Source of the DNA: Rhipidocladum racemiflorum
Lineage: Eukaryota > Streptophyta > Magnoliopsida > Poales > Poaceae
Direction of reading: 5' to 3'
Assembly (NCBI GenBank): GCA_036346355.1
Contig: CM070581.1
Span: forward strand, 6,014,001 to 6,078,000
Length of the DNA stretch: 64,000 nt
The first letter of the stretch is position 1; each line of letters begins with the position of its first letter. Below are positions 44,746-57,079 of this stretch, in pieces. Below the pieces are notes generated by a model, which saw only the letters and a list, made by a program, of their open reading frames with translations, made no database searches and was not told where the DNA came from. The translations under genes were made by a program, and so were the position numbers.

Positions 44746-46384
44746 CAATCTTAGCCCTCATAAGGTGGGCTACCATTTGCCGACAGTGATGGTGTAGTGT
44801 AGTGAGTGGTAGTATTCCTAAGAAGCTGCAGCAGGAGTATTTAGAGGATAAGTACATTATTCCCTCTGGTCACGGAAAGAGGTCGTTTCGTGCAGTCAAA
44901 TTGTATCGGTTTTGATGGCCGAAATTATCTAAAATATGTAGTTTGGATGTATGAAAATAGCACGAGCAAATTTATCACATAAAAATATTTTCATAGCACT
45001 ACACTTTCGTAACTTTTTTCAAAAATAGGACTATTAAATTTAGCGGCCAAATATATATATATATTTTTTTTTGTGACCGAAGGAAGCATTATTTACACGA
45101 TTGAAGGAGACAACCACATACATATACTACTCCTTATGCCGAAAAGAATAGGGGCACGTGCTCATGTGTGCCACATCACATTTTTCACGAAAAAAGCCCT
45201 CTTGGTTTCTAGAAATTAGCGAAGGATCCTGCACTGGCTATTTTGCAAAAAAACCCTTATTTCCAGAAATAACCGAAAGATCCTACACTAGCTTTTTTCA
45301 AAAAAGGACTCATGTAATTAGGATATTACATCGAGCCCCTCCCACCGAATTTTTTACAGAAAAACCTCTGGTTTCAGACAATTTCCAAAGAATCCTACGC
45401 TAGCATTTTTACAAAAAAGGACATGTGGAATTTAGATATTAAGTTGAGTCCCTCCAGCCGGTATTTTTGAAAAGACTCGTGCTCCCCGAAATTTTGCAAA
45501 GGATCATGTGTTGGCTCTTTCGCACAAAAGGATTCGTGGTTAGGGATAAATGCTAAAAAAATTCCACTAGCTCGTTTGTAAAAAAAACTAGGAGTGTCGG
45601 TACTTCTCATGTGGATCTGAACTGAGCCCTCTTGCAAAAAAAAAAAAAAAAAAAAAAATCGTTGTCATAGATCTTTCGTTGTAAAGCCCCAATCTTTTTC
45701 TTATTCTCTGTTTATGCGAAACAAACTCCACGAATTCTAAAATTTAGATTATTTTGGTTTTTCTTATATTTTTAATGGTTTTGACTAGGGGTTGGCACTT
45801 TGTTACCGAAACTAAAAAACCAAACTGAAATAATCAAAAAAATTCGGTTTTTGGTTTTTAGTTTTTTATTCGGTTTTTATTCTGCTACTGTCGGGTTTCG
45901 GTTCGATTTTGGACTTCTGGAAACTGAATACCACCAAAAACCGAAAAGTCCTAGAGTCACACATCGATCGAGTGGTTGACCGACTCAACCTCCATCCAAC
46001 TCGGCGACTTATTCGGTCACTACTCACTCCCCCCATCCGAGATTTCCCAATCCCCACCAATTCACCATCCCCCCTCTCCGAAACCCTATCACGCCAGTGC
46101 ATCCACAGATCCACCAGTCGAACCAGTGGCGCCAGCACCTGCCGCTGTGGCCCCATGTCCCCCGTCCTGGCATCGCATCCCTGACCCCCTAGGCCTCAAG
46201 GCCCGTGACCACCCCCCCTGAGGACCGAGGTGGGTTTGAGCGGCTGAGCCGGCACCAAGCGGCGACGGCGAGCATACCTTCTTCCCCAATCCCCACTCCG
46301 CGGTGAGCTACTAAGCATACCTATCCTTGGATCTAGCTCCTTATGAATTGATGTGTCATGTGTGTATCAGATTATCAGTGTATG

Positions 46385-47074
46385 TGTTTGCGCCAAAATT
46401 CGGTACATGGCAAAATGGGTTTGAATCGGATAAAAGCAATTGTATGTGTTTGCATCGGAATTCGGTGTGTATTGAAATCAGTCCGAGACGGAAAGGAAGC
46501 GTTCGCATGGAAAGAAATCATCAAACGAATCGGAAAAGGAATCCGTTTCTAAAAAGGGAAGGAAATCAGATAATAGGCCGATACGGATAAACGCACCGTA
46601 TCCGTGTACAACTCGGATCGGCCAGGCATGTTATAAAAGGAGGTGGGTGTCAAGCGGCAAAAAGGAATCAATTCCAACAACACACACATCTACTTTTTAC
46701 AAGCTTTTCTTTTACATTGTTTTAGCTTCATAGATCTCTCTGCAAGTCGACGGAATCAACATAGTTGCGCATCGCCGATTGTTGATTTTTGCCGATTTCA
46801 CCCAGGTTTGATCTGGCTTGCTTTGTTGCGCATCGCCTTCCCGGCCGATTTTACCTTGTATCCGGATCAATTGTAACCTGGTTGATCTAGTTATCTCCTA
46901 ATCGGTTCTTACCGACAGCTTAAAAGCCGATAGATCCTTGATTATCGGCTTTGATCGAATTACAAACTCTACCTTGTCAATTTCAGGTCAAATTGACTGG
47001 CACGCTCTGCAAACCCGGCGTTTGTCTTGTGTGTTCGAGGCCGAAAACCCTCCTTCACGTTTTTTGCGCGAACA
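46385..47074 (+). repeat. gypsy-3 5' LTR
   Basis: TGTTTGCGCC to GCGCGAACA, 690 bp. A TTATAAAAGG TATA-like box lies near 46631-46640. The same LTR family gives the solo LTR at 42128-42759 and, more distantly, the one at 62026-62785. Confidence 0.93.
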
Positions 47075-47079
47075 TATTT

Positions 47080-47097
47080 TGGCACGCCCGGTGGGAC
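47080..47097 (+). promoter_or_regulatory. gypsy-3 primer-binding site
   Basis: TGGCACGCCCGGTGGGAC, five bases inside the 5' LTR, a primer-site type common in grass gypsy elements. It differs from the TGGCGCCGTC type of gypsy-2. Confidence 0.75.
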
Positions 47098-47106
47098 GCA
47101 AAAAGA

Positions 47107-48700
47107 ATGTCGTCAACCGACAAACCCGCAGTCACCGCCGATATCAACACCGATGCCATAATCGCGCCCCAGATGGCCGATTTAACCCCTGAGCAACGGA
47201 AAGAACTCGAAGATCGAAAGGCAGCTCTGGAGGAAATGATGCTACGATGCTTCCAGAAAACACGCCGTGGCGTTACTCAAAAGATTGCACTCCCAAGCAT
47301 CAATCCTATCGGAGATTCAACATCCGAATCGGTAGCCGATACGCACTCCGCTCAAGCTGATTTATCAAGTATGATCGAGCAATCATTCCATCACGCATTG
47401 ATTAACCAATCATCGGCTCTAGTGTCTACTTTAAAGCCGATGATAGAAAATAGTGTGAAAACGATTGCTCAAGAATTAGCTAACGCCTGGAAGCCTGGCT
47501 AGATCCACCACAAACCATCCCTACGCACTCCAAAGATATTCCATAGCACCCAACACCAACACAAGAACGTGTCGGCTCAAGCACCTATCATGATGCCGGC
47601 TCAACCTACTGTTTTGAAACCGAGCATACAGAGAGATGGGTTCACACACTACCATGGGCACACGGATGGGGCCAAGATGGGTGCATCAAATCAATCAAGT
47701 CGCGCCTCCAATAACATCGGGTTATCGGCTTATCAGCCGATCGAAATGGGACAGGTTCCACAGTCACGAGGGGCCACAACCATGAAACAAGCACCATATA
47801 GGGGGGTGCCATACGTCGAACCTTTCGCGCCCATACCCGATGCATTAGGTTTTAATCACAATTACGACGCAGACACCAAGACCTCCCGAGGTGCGAGTTG
47901 GACAAAGGCCCGAAGTTTGCACTCGGGGCGTGGCGCAAACAATGAGAATTGGCCGTGTCCCCGCACCACAAGCCGACAATGTTAATTGGGCGTAACAAAT
48001 TGCCAATGTTTTGAGAGAACAGTTCGGTTTACAACCCGTAGGGAGAGTGATCGGCCACAGGAAGCCGTGCACTCGATTACATAGACCGAATGCCGTACCC
48101 CACAACTTTAGGGTACCAGACTTTGCTAAATTCTCGAGGATGATTCTATTACCACAATTGAGCATATCGGACGGTTCATGGCTCAATGTGGGAGGCGGCA
48201 CAGTCCGATGGTTTAAAAATTAGGTTGTTTCCTTTATCACTATCTGGCACTGCATTCACTTGGTTCACAAATCTACCACCTAATTCAGTTCATATATGGA
48301 ACGATTTAGAAAGCCGATTCCATGAGTACTTCTTTTAGGAACTATGGAGCTTAGGATTTCTCGATCTTAGTTCATCCGATGTATACTACGAATCGGTCTC
48401 TCGATTATATCAAAAGATTTCGGCGTGCGGAATAGGTGCTACAAAGGTAGCATTACCCGACGATCAATTGGCCGACCTAAGCGTTCCAAGGGTTAATCCC
48501 TCCATTAAAAGAAAAGTTGTCGTGCCAGGAGTTCCCCAACTTGGGTCACCTACTCCATCGCCAGATCGGCACATGAAAGCCGATATGCACGAGAGCAAAG
48601 GGTTTAAAGATAGGTTTAGGACAAACGGCAATGAAAAGGCCAAAGTAAACATGGTAGATTACGATTCGGCGACACCTCTCCGACGACGGCAGTGAACATA
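47107..48700 (+). pseudogene. gypsy-3 gag remnant
   Basis: ATG 47107 opens a 131-codon frame beginning MSSTDKPAVTADINTD, with a helical, charged middle part (ADLTPEQRKELEDRKAALEE), ending at a TAG at 47500-47502. Gag-like sequence continues with many stops; pieces resembling a proline-rich linker are at 47569-47985 and 48468-48695. No complete capsid or zinc knuckle can be read. Confidence 0.6.
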
Positions 48701-50004
48701 GCCGAGTGGGCCAAAGGTTCCAAAACCACTCGTATGTTTCTCGCTTAGGCCGACAAAGAATAAAGCTAAGTCAAGTACTCGTATGATGTGTCGAAGTGTG
48801 ACAAGATATTTGATTTATTACTACAAGAAAAACTCATAAGGTTACCAGTAAGGGCATATCATACCATCGGCCGAAGAAATTAGAAAGCGAAGGTATTGCA
48901 AATGGCATCATTCGTTCTCTCATAACACTAACGATTGCAATATTTTTCGACAACAGATCCAATCGGCCATCGCCGATGGCGAGGTTAAAGTTTGCGTAAG
49001 AATCGGCTATGCAGATAGATATGGGCCCTTTTCAGTCAACATGGTTCAATGTTCACGAAAGAAAAGAGGCTCGGAAGAGGATAAGCCGACTAAGAGAATT
49101 ATATCACGAGACGAGACAGTCTGGTAGATCAATCGGTTCTATACAAATAGAAGCCGATAAAAATGGACAAAACTCAAGAACGGTGAAACCAAGAGGGGAC
49201 TTAGAGGCTCGGTAGATGGTATCGAGTGAGAAGGCTCCAAGAAGAGCCGATTTCAAACCAAAGCCGACCTTCTCACAACTCCCGGGAAATATGAAAGGAT
49301 AAGTCGAAGGTATAGCCCTCAACACCACCAGGGTTTTCATCGATCAGGGCAAAGGAGGGACGAACGTCGGCGGCGGATGTGCCACATCGGCCGATTACGT
49401 AAGAAGAGAAACATCGGCAATGTCCTTTTTGGCGCTTTGTCGGAGAGAGGGATGACCTTACTAACGATTGTATCTTGTCCTATGCAACACTGCCTCTACA
49501 TGTCGGCCAAACCAATCAGAAAGACAAAGTTGTCCAGACCGACACACGATCGTCCGTATAAGGGGCGTAAGGCCGATCTATGAAAGGTTGTCAACATCGT
49601 AACAAGGCTAATCCTCCCAAAATCAGAATTATCGGCTAACGCAAGAAGGGTGGAATCGACAAATAAATGGGCAATTTAGCCGGAAAGATAAGAAAGCCGA
49701 TAGAACCCAAACCTAGATGGTGCCCTTCTTCGGTCTCAAAGAAGTCGCAACGCAGAAGGCTTCAACGATTAAAAACACAAGAAGAAAGGGAAGCCGAAAA
49801 GGAGGGTGAGAGGGATCGGACGTTTAATAAGTTAAGACCGGTACCGATTTTGAAAAAGGAGTGGAGAAAGAAGGAGCAGATCGATAGTGATTCAGATCAA
49901 TCGGTTCAATCCAGTTCTCCGATGATCCGAGATGATACGCCACCAATGGATATAAACATGGTATTCACTTTACTGCCGAGTTCGAATCAAGAATCGGTGA
50001 AGAA

Positions 50005-50652
50005 GTGTTCGCCCAATTGTGCCTCGGAGCACCAGGCAGCGTGTTTGAAAAACCACAAGACATGCATCGGCATCTGAAACCATTGTATCTAAAAGGATAC
50101 ATTAATGGCCGACCAATATCCCGTATGTTGGTCGATGGCGGGGCAACGGTCAATCTGATGCCGTTAAGTACTTTCAGAAAGTTGGGAAAAGCCGACGAAG
50201 ACTTAATCAAGACCAACATGGTGCTAAATGACTTCACCGGAGACCCAACTGAGGCTAAAGGCGTAATGGTGTCAGAATTGACAGTCGGTAATAAAACTTT
50301 GCCGACTGCGTTTTTTGTGATTGGGGCAGTTTTAACACAAGAAGCCGATAGGAAGGAACGAGCAATATTCTACTTAAGCCGACGTCTTCTAGATGCAGAA
50401 ACCAGGTATCCCCTAGTAGAAAAATTATGCTTATCATTGTATTTTGCTTGCACCAAGTTAAGACATTATATGCTGGCTTCCAAGTGCGTCATAATATGCA
50501 AAACCGATATAGTAAAATACATATTATCGGCGCCAATTCTACGAGGTCGGCTTGGTAAATGGGCATACGCCCTAACAGAGTTTGAGTTATCCTATGAATC
50601 GGCTAAATCTGTGAAAGGACAAGCTGCGGGCCGATTTTATCACGAGGAGTGA
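50005..50652 (+). pseudogene. gypsy-3 protease joined in frame to RNase H, RT deleted
   Basis: One 215-codon open frame. It begins in protease (INGRPISRMLVDGGATVNLM, catalytic DGGAT near 50134-50148; then NKTLPTAFFVI). At about 50322 it passes without a break into RNase H (GAVLTQEADRKERAIFYLSR, ETRYPLVEKLCLSLYFACTK, LRHYMLASKC). The whole RT domain that should lie between them is absent. The sequence upstream (48700-50000) is decayed gag/protease linker with one 136-codon basic frame at 49667-50077. Confidence 0.8.
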
Positions 50653-50689
50653 AACATTAGTAGGAACAACTAGTGTAACTCCTTGGCAA

Positions 50690-51130
50690 ATTGTATTTTG
50701 ATGGGTCTGCTTGCCAAGAAGGCGAAGGCATCGGTGTGGTATTAGTTTCACCTAGAAAGCAGTGAGTATGACTTCATGTATCGGCTAAATAGCCGATGTT
50801 CAAATAATCAAGCGAGAATCTGAAGCATTACTAAGGGGTCTACAAATCGTTAGATAGCATCGGAGTGAGAGACGCCGAAGCTTTTGGAGATTCAATGTTA
50901 ATTGTACAAAGAAGTCGAGGAGAATACCGATGCAATGATGATGCACTAACCCAAGATTTGCATCAATGCCTCCGAGATCATCGAGATGTTCACTACATTT
51001 TCCATAAAACATATCCCCAGAGAAGCTAATGATAAAGCAAACCGATTGGCACAAAGTGCATCGTGGTACAAGATTGAAAGCCGACAGGACCAATGAGCTA
51101 AACGTTTGGCCGATTTTATGTGTCCACCCC
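50690..51130 (+). pseudogene. gypsy-3 second RNase H remnant
   Basis: Pieces of a second RNase H: a WQIVFDGSACQEGEGIGVVL segment near 50680-50745, then damaged copies of the following motifs up to a piece with ANRLAQSA near 51040. Frames change several times. Confidence 0.55.
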
Positions 51131-51139
51131 GCCGATCGG

Positions 51140-52388
51140 AGAACAGAGATAAGGGATTATTTGTCGATCCAACTAAGCCGACGAGCAAAGGTCAGCGCAA
51201 AGCGCCAAATATGTTCTACTAGAAGACGTATTGTACTTTCGACTATGGAAGGTTTGTTATTAAGATGTCCGGGAACCGAGGAAGCCAAAGTGGCAATGGG
51301 TGAAGTTCATGAAGGCATTTGTGGGTCACATCAATCGGCTCGTAAGATGAAATGGGTACTGAGACGAACATGATATTTTTGGCCGACGATGTTAGAAGAT
51401 TGCTTCAAATATTATAGAGGATGCCAAACGTGTCAAAAGTTTGGTAACATACAGTCAGCACCAGCATCGGCTTTACATCCGATCGTCAAGCCATGGCCAT
51501 TTAGAGGATGGGGTATAGACATAATCGGCCGGATATTTCCGTCATCCAAAGAAAGGACATAAATTCATCCTTGCGACCACGGATTATTTTTCAAAATGGG
51601 TTGAGGTGTGCCACTCAAGAAGGTTACTAGTAAAGAACTAATCGACTTTGTAAATGAACACATCGTCCATCGGTTTGGGATTCCACAGCACAATCACTAC
51701 CGATCGTGGTACCGTGTTCATGTCCAACGAGTTCAAAGGGTTTGCGTAAAGTCTTGGGATAAAATTACTCAATTCTTCCCCTTACTATGCTTAGGCCAAC
51801 GGACAGGCCGAATCATCGAACAAAACATTGATAAAGCTGATAAAAAGAAAAATTGAGGAAGAGCCAAGGAGATGGCATTCAATGCTATCGGAGGCTTTAT
51901 GGGCTTATCGGCTATCTCATCACGGAACAACTAAATTGTCACCCTATCAGTTGGTATACGGACAAGAAGCCGTTTTGCCCGTTGAAATCAACATCGGCTC
52001 AATAAGGCTACATGAGCAAGATAAGGTGTCAGCCGATGAATACAAACAGGCGATGCTGGACAATCTAGATGATTTGGCTGAACTAAGGCTAATCACGCTA
52101 GATCGGCTTAAAAAGAACAAAGAGATGGTTGCCAGGTCGTACAATAAAAAAGTGATTGTTAAATCATTCAATCAAGCCGATTTAGTATGGAAAACCGTGT
52201 TGCCGATTGGGTCTAGGGATAATCGATTCGGCAAATGGTCTCCGACATGGGAAGGACCTTATAAGATCAATCGGCCGGTTGATGGAAATTCATATATACT
52301 GGAATCGTTAGAAGGGTTCGTCCTACCTAAAGCGATCAATGGAAAGTATCTGAAGGCATATCACCCAAGCATATGGGTCGGGTCCTAA
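51140..52388 (+). pseudogene. gypsy-3 integrase remnant
   Basis: Integrase with an N-terminal zinc-binding piece (VHEGICGSHQSARKMKW near 51304-51354, CQTCQKFGN near 51422-51448), core pieces (FILATTDYFSKWVE near 51562-51605, IVHRFGIPQ near 51664-51690) and a well preserved C-terminal frame 51828-52388. That frame reads RRWHSMLSEALWAYRLSHHG, SPYQLVYGQEAVLPVEI and GKWSPTWEGPYKI, ending in the usual LKAYHPS tail. Frameshifts break the core. Confidence 0.8.
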
Positions 52389-52559
52389 CTATAGAGGTGA
52401 AGGCATCAGATCAATGACAAGCACATGCATATAAAATTGGTCATACAAATTGAGCCAAGTCGGTTTGAAACATCCATCCACAGTTAAAGGTTTACAAAAA
52501 TCGGATGCACAAATGGTAGATCAAGCAAGAGTTCAAAAGGCATCTCAAGTTTAAAGCAA

Positions 52560-55500
52560 TATTACAAAGGTTGGCTACAATCGATCAAGAAAACTAGTGA
52601 AGTCCCGACCCGCAAATGGGCTCCCAAAGCCGATAGTGCCGCCGCCCTTCCGATGGTAGTTTGAACGCCGTCTATCAATTGTTGATCGACTCGCATCACC
52701 CGGATCGACTATCTTGACCGATTGGCTCTTAACTTTGGCAAAGACTTCGCCGATTTGTCGCCTCTGAGACGCTAGTGAAGATGTCGCATCTGCAATGCCG
52801 ATTTGGCAATCTGCAAGTTCTCTTGTAACCAAGGCCACCGTTCTTCAAGTTTTTCTTGGATGACTCGGCTCCTGGGCCTTAGCTTTGGCCGATTTCAAGA
52901 TAGCGGACTGGTCAAAAGCACTCTTCGAGATTTAGCATCCGCTATAAGTTTGTCCGTAATCTCTTGGTCGGCTTGTCGGGCCTTCCTCCTCTGCTCAATT
53001 CTTGCTTTGGCCGCTTCTACGCTCAGCCGACGATCATCCGTGATGGCACACTTCTAGCAAAGCATTCATGGTCGCAGGGGAAGGTCGGCTTGCATGGCCG
53101 CCATAGCGTTCCTCAAGGGTGAGTGTTGGCCGAAGAGCCGCCTCGATCGCATCACTTCATCCAAGAGACGATTGAGTCGCCTCCCGCATACCCGGCTGGC
53201 CGTAACGGCCGATGCCGGGCGCAGAAGTCGCTATTATGCGCCGGATGTCGGTACCGGGTAGTCATCGGTGGCTAGCACTTCCGGATCGTCGAGCTCGCCC
53301 GCAGTGAAGCCCAAAGAATCGGCGAATCAGTTGATGGCGCTTTGGGGTCAGGATCGGAGATCTCGATAGTCTGTTGCGGTATGACCGACGGCAATGGAGA
53401 GGATGGAGGGATAGCCGATGTAGCACCTTGGAGATCGGCTATAACTCCCGGAGATTGCTAGGGATTCAAGAGAATAAGATCAGCAATACGAAAAAATGAT
53501 CTTGAGCAAAGAATAAAGAATAAAACTTACATCAAGAGTCGAGTGCTCCGAGAGCCATCAGTTGCCGCCACAGTGTCCGGGCGAGCGCCGCCGACTTCTT
53601 CCTCCTCTCTGCAGTTGTTTTTGAGTTAGCAATTGTCAAAGCAAGGGGCATATTAGCCGATATGCAAAAGACTTACTTGGAGCACGCCGCGAGCTAAGTC
53701 CGTTAAAGATGGAGCTTGAATGTCTAAATTCCCTGAAGTATACCCCGTAGTGCCGACAGATTGACTCGACGTCGTTGTCGGCCATCGCCGCGAAGCATGG
53801 GGATCGGTTGTTTGCTCACCGGCGCAGTACCAACCTGAAAAGGCGGAGGCATTTTAGTAAAAGTTGATAACCAATGTAAAACAGATTTAATACAAGGCAG
53901 TGGTACCTCTACGGCTCATCAAGAATCGCTATAATCCGAACTCGTCTTTGGAACCGAGATACTACCGTCGGCTCATGAAAGTCGGGAAGAAATAAGTGGA
54001 TTATAGCCGACTGAGTCCTCGCCCATGAGTACAATTTTTCCGATATTCTCGTCCACCACCGCGAAAGCAATGGCCGACGGAATTAAGAACAAAATGTGGT
54101 GTTGATAGGATTTGCAATCCATCGGCTACTTCAAGAATAACCTCAGCGGCAACGCTGTTGGTTACCCGAGCTCGGGGCTCGACGCAAGATAGCAAAGGGA
54201 AGGATGGAATGGTTTGCCCAAAGCCTAATTGACGAGCGTAAACCGAAGGGTGGTAGAACTCGTAAGATGGCTGAAATGTCCGGCCATGTATTCAAGCCGA
54301 CATGAAGGATGCAAGGGGTAAGGATGATTTTGTACAAATCTAAAGTAGATGGGGCATCGAGGAACTATCGTAATCAAGGTGAAGGAATGTTGGGTATGGA
54401 CAATCGGCTACATCGGTATATCGGAAAAAGTCTTGTTGGCCGAAGGAAGTCCTATCTAGGGAAAGGAAGAAACTGAGGTATTTGTGCAAGCCGATCGAGT
54501 CCATTTTTAACTCTCCAGCCGAAGACATGATAAACCTCTCGCCATAGGATCGGCTAGCTCTATACTGTGGAACAACATGCTCTGGGTAGTCCTCCCGAGG
54601 AAAGTTGATCTCCCAGAGGGTTCGGATAAAATAGATCAATTTGAACATACAATGGAGCCATGTTTGAACAAACCACGAGGACCTCCTATATTGCCAACGA
54701 CATGTTTGGCAAAACGTAAAAGAGTCGGCCATTTAATCACATACATCATTTGAAATACCGCCCCTAGGAACATCTTGCCAAGGGAAAGCCGATGACCCTC
54801 CACAGACGTTACGCCACTAATCTGAAAGGTTTGGGTAGGGCCGAGGAAGCACCACAGTAAAAGATATCGGTCTAACCAAAGATTGAGAAAAGCGACATGC
54901 TCTTCAAACCACATCTTGGACCAAGAACCCTATTGTTATTTTGAATGTATTTATGCCACCCTTCGCTTTTTGCGGATTAATTTGAAAGAAGGTTTTCCAA
55001 TAAAAGCCGATAATCGTCCCCTGCCTGGCCTAAGGCAAGATAGTTGGGCCACATCTAGCGTAGTAGGGCCGATTGGGCCGGACGGGAATAGAAAAGCGTT
55101 GAAAGAATCCGACCAAAAATAACATGCCGCAGCCTACCAAGGGTTCATTGGCTTCGTGGCTCGGCTAGACTCAAAGATAGAGACTCGGCTATACCCATCC
55201 TCTCCCATTCCACCCTCTTTGAGCCGATACCCTAATGAACCAAGATCTCCATCCTTTCAGTTAGTGGGCCATGCCCTAAAGCTTTTTCCCCATTCGTAAA
55301 TATTATATCCAAATGGCCGATAAGGAGTCTAGGGATCTCGGTATTGATAACTGTGTCTGCCGACATACTACCTATCGGTCCTAAGTAGAATTGATTTGAA
55401 CTTTGAGGAATCGGAATGAATACCTGTGAGGGGTCCATGTCAGCCGATTTTGAAAGAACAAGGAGAAAAGATGACAAGAGCCGATGGTGCTCGATCCGAG

Positions 55501-55590
55501 AGCTTGAAAGCGTGAAAATGACCGTGGGGACCCCATATTTATACCGCGATGAAAGAAGGCGGCAAGGGAAATGGGCTTGCTGCATTAAAA
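52560..55590 (-). pseudogene. gypsy-3 antisense gene, plant-mobile-domain-like, with introns
   Basis: Gene-like region on the strand opposite to pol. N-terminal frame near 55440-55232 (MDPSQVFIPIPQSS...). Next a 92-codon frame 54914-54636 with EEHVAFLNLWLDRYLLLWCF, resembling the plant mobile domain (PF10536 type, found in MAIN-like host proteins and in transposons), continued in 54732-54340 by decayed parts of the same domain. Toward the C-terminus three short candidate introns with GT-AG ends on the - strand are visible: 53835-53906 (72 bp), 53609-53676 (68 bp) and 53458-53530 (73 bp), the last two with GTAAGT donors. A helical, A/S-rich tail follows (52838-52575). Frames are broken, so it is probably inactive. 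Confidence 0.55.
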
Positions 55591-55704
55591 ACGCATTGAG
55601 ATTATTACGGCGCCATTTAATGGGAAGTTACCAAGAAATTCTGACAAAAAGCCGATTGCAATTTTTGAAAAGTATCAAGTTATCTTTCCAAAATTGGGGG
55701 CATA

Positions 55705-56388
55705 TGTTTGCGCCAAAATTAGACATGGCAAAATGGGTTTGAATCGGATAAAAGCAATTGTATGTGTTTGCATCGAATTCGGTGTGTATTGAAATCACCC
55801 GAGACGGAAAGGAAGTGTTCGCATGGAAAGAAATCATCAAACGAATCGGAAAAGGAATCCGTTTCTAAAAAGGGAAGGAAATCAGATAATAGGCCGATAC
55901 GGATAAACGCACCGTATCCGTGTACAACTCGGATCGGCCAGGCATGTTATAAAAGGAGGTGGGTGTCAAGCGGCAAAAAGGAATCAATTCCAACAACACA
56001 CACATCTACTTTTTACAAGCTTTTCTTTTACATTGTTTTAGCTTCATAGATCTCTCTGCAAGTCGACGGAATCAACATAGTTGCGCATCGCCGATTGTTG
56101 ATTTTTGCCGATTTCACCCAGGTTTGATCTGGCTTGCTTTGTTGCGATCGCCTTCCCGGCCGATTTTACCTTGTATCCGGATCAATTGTAACCGGTTGAT
56201 CTAGTTATCTCCTAATCGGTTCTTACCGACTAGCGAAAAGCCGATAGATCCTTGATTATCGGCTTTGATCGAATTACAAACTCTACCTTGTCAATTTCAG
56301 GTCAAATTGACTGGCACGCTCTGCAAACCCGGCGTTTGTCTTGTGTGTTCGAGGCCGAAAACCCTCCTTCACGTTTTTTGCGCGAACA
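55705..56388 (+). repeat. gypsy-3 3' LTR
   Basis: 684 bp, matching 46385-47074 with only a few substitutions and short indels. Confidence 0.93.
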
Positions 56389-57079
56389 GTATGCTATGTT
56401 GTCTTGGCTCCCCCTTGGATCTAGCTCCTTATGAATTGATCTAGCTCCCCCTTTCCCCCGTTTTTCTTCTGATTTGTATCTAGCTTTCTTTTGTTTTTAG
56501 CACCCTTTAGATCTGCAAAGTAACACAGTGATGCACATGGTGAGCCAAACTGAAATTAGTTTTGTGGCATTCTGGTTTTAGGAAGCACCGACCAGACGAT
56601 TTGCCAGTCTGCAATGCATAGTCTATTTCATAGTTGCTTCAAAGCATCTGGTATTTATCAATTGTCTGATTGTCTCTATTAGCATAATCAGGATCATAAT
56701 CAATTGTGAAAAACTATTAGCATAATCAGTATCGTAGTCTAAGCATCTGGTATTTATCAATTGTCTCTATTAGCATTGAAGATTTGTTACAATTAAGATA
56801 ATATCTGGATGTATCTTATGATTTTTGAATGTTCTGCTACTGTGTATATATGCAACCCAGATGTTGCTTAATGATAAGGACCAGATGCTTATTGAATGCT
56901 ATCTTATGATTTTTGAAATATTCCGGTTAACCAAAAAGCCGAATTAATCGAACCGAATTTTTTTCGGTTAATTTAGTTTGATTTTTTTAAATTTATTTGG
57001 TTCGGTTTACACTTATCAAAAACCAAAAATACCGAACCGATAAAACCAAATTAACCGAATGCACACCCCAAGTTTCGAC

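Larger units (their letters stand above)
40905..45785. repeat. segmental duplication copy B, part 1 (real sulfotransferase upstream region)
   Basis: Starts at the sulfotransferase start codon and matches copy A in the same order. A block of about 75 bp (GTCGATGTGCTCGTACCACC through GAGGCTGCATAT) appears twice in copy B, at about 41046-41123 and at 42971-43717 (with a MITE inside the second), but once in copy A. Copy B has no Helitron and no gypsy-2. Confidence 0.85.
46385..56388 (+). mobile_element. Ty3/gypsy LTR retrotransposon (gypsy-3), complete with internal deletion
   Basis: A 10,004 bp element with LTRs 46385-47074 and 55705-56388, a perfect GTATG target duplication (46380-46384 and 56389-56393), a primer site after the first LTR, and a purine tract AAATTGGGGGCATA before the second. 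Order: gag, protease fused to RNase H (RT missing), a second RNase H piece, integrase, then an antisense gene region on the - strand. The LTRs are nearly identical, so it is young although its coding regions are badly decayed; it was probably mobilised in trans. Confidence 0.93.
45786..57071. mobile_element. hAT transposon (non-autonomous), carrying gypsy-3
   Basis: Outer ends TAGGGGTTGGCA and, at the right, the complement of TTGGGGTGTGCA, flanked by 8 bp duplications GTTTTGAC (45778-45785) and GTTTCGAC (57072-57079), one mismatch. Both ends carry subterminal CGGTTTTTGGTTTTT/AACCGAA repeats. Copy A at about 35875 is the empty site. Without gypsy-3 only about 1.28 kb of hAT sequence remains, with no transposase frame. 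The left part (45960-46320) is GC-rich and resembles a 5' untranslated or exon fragment. Confidence 0.85.
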
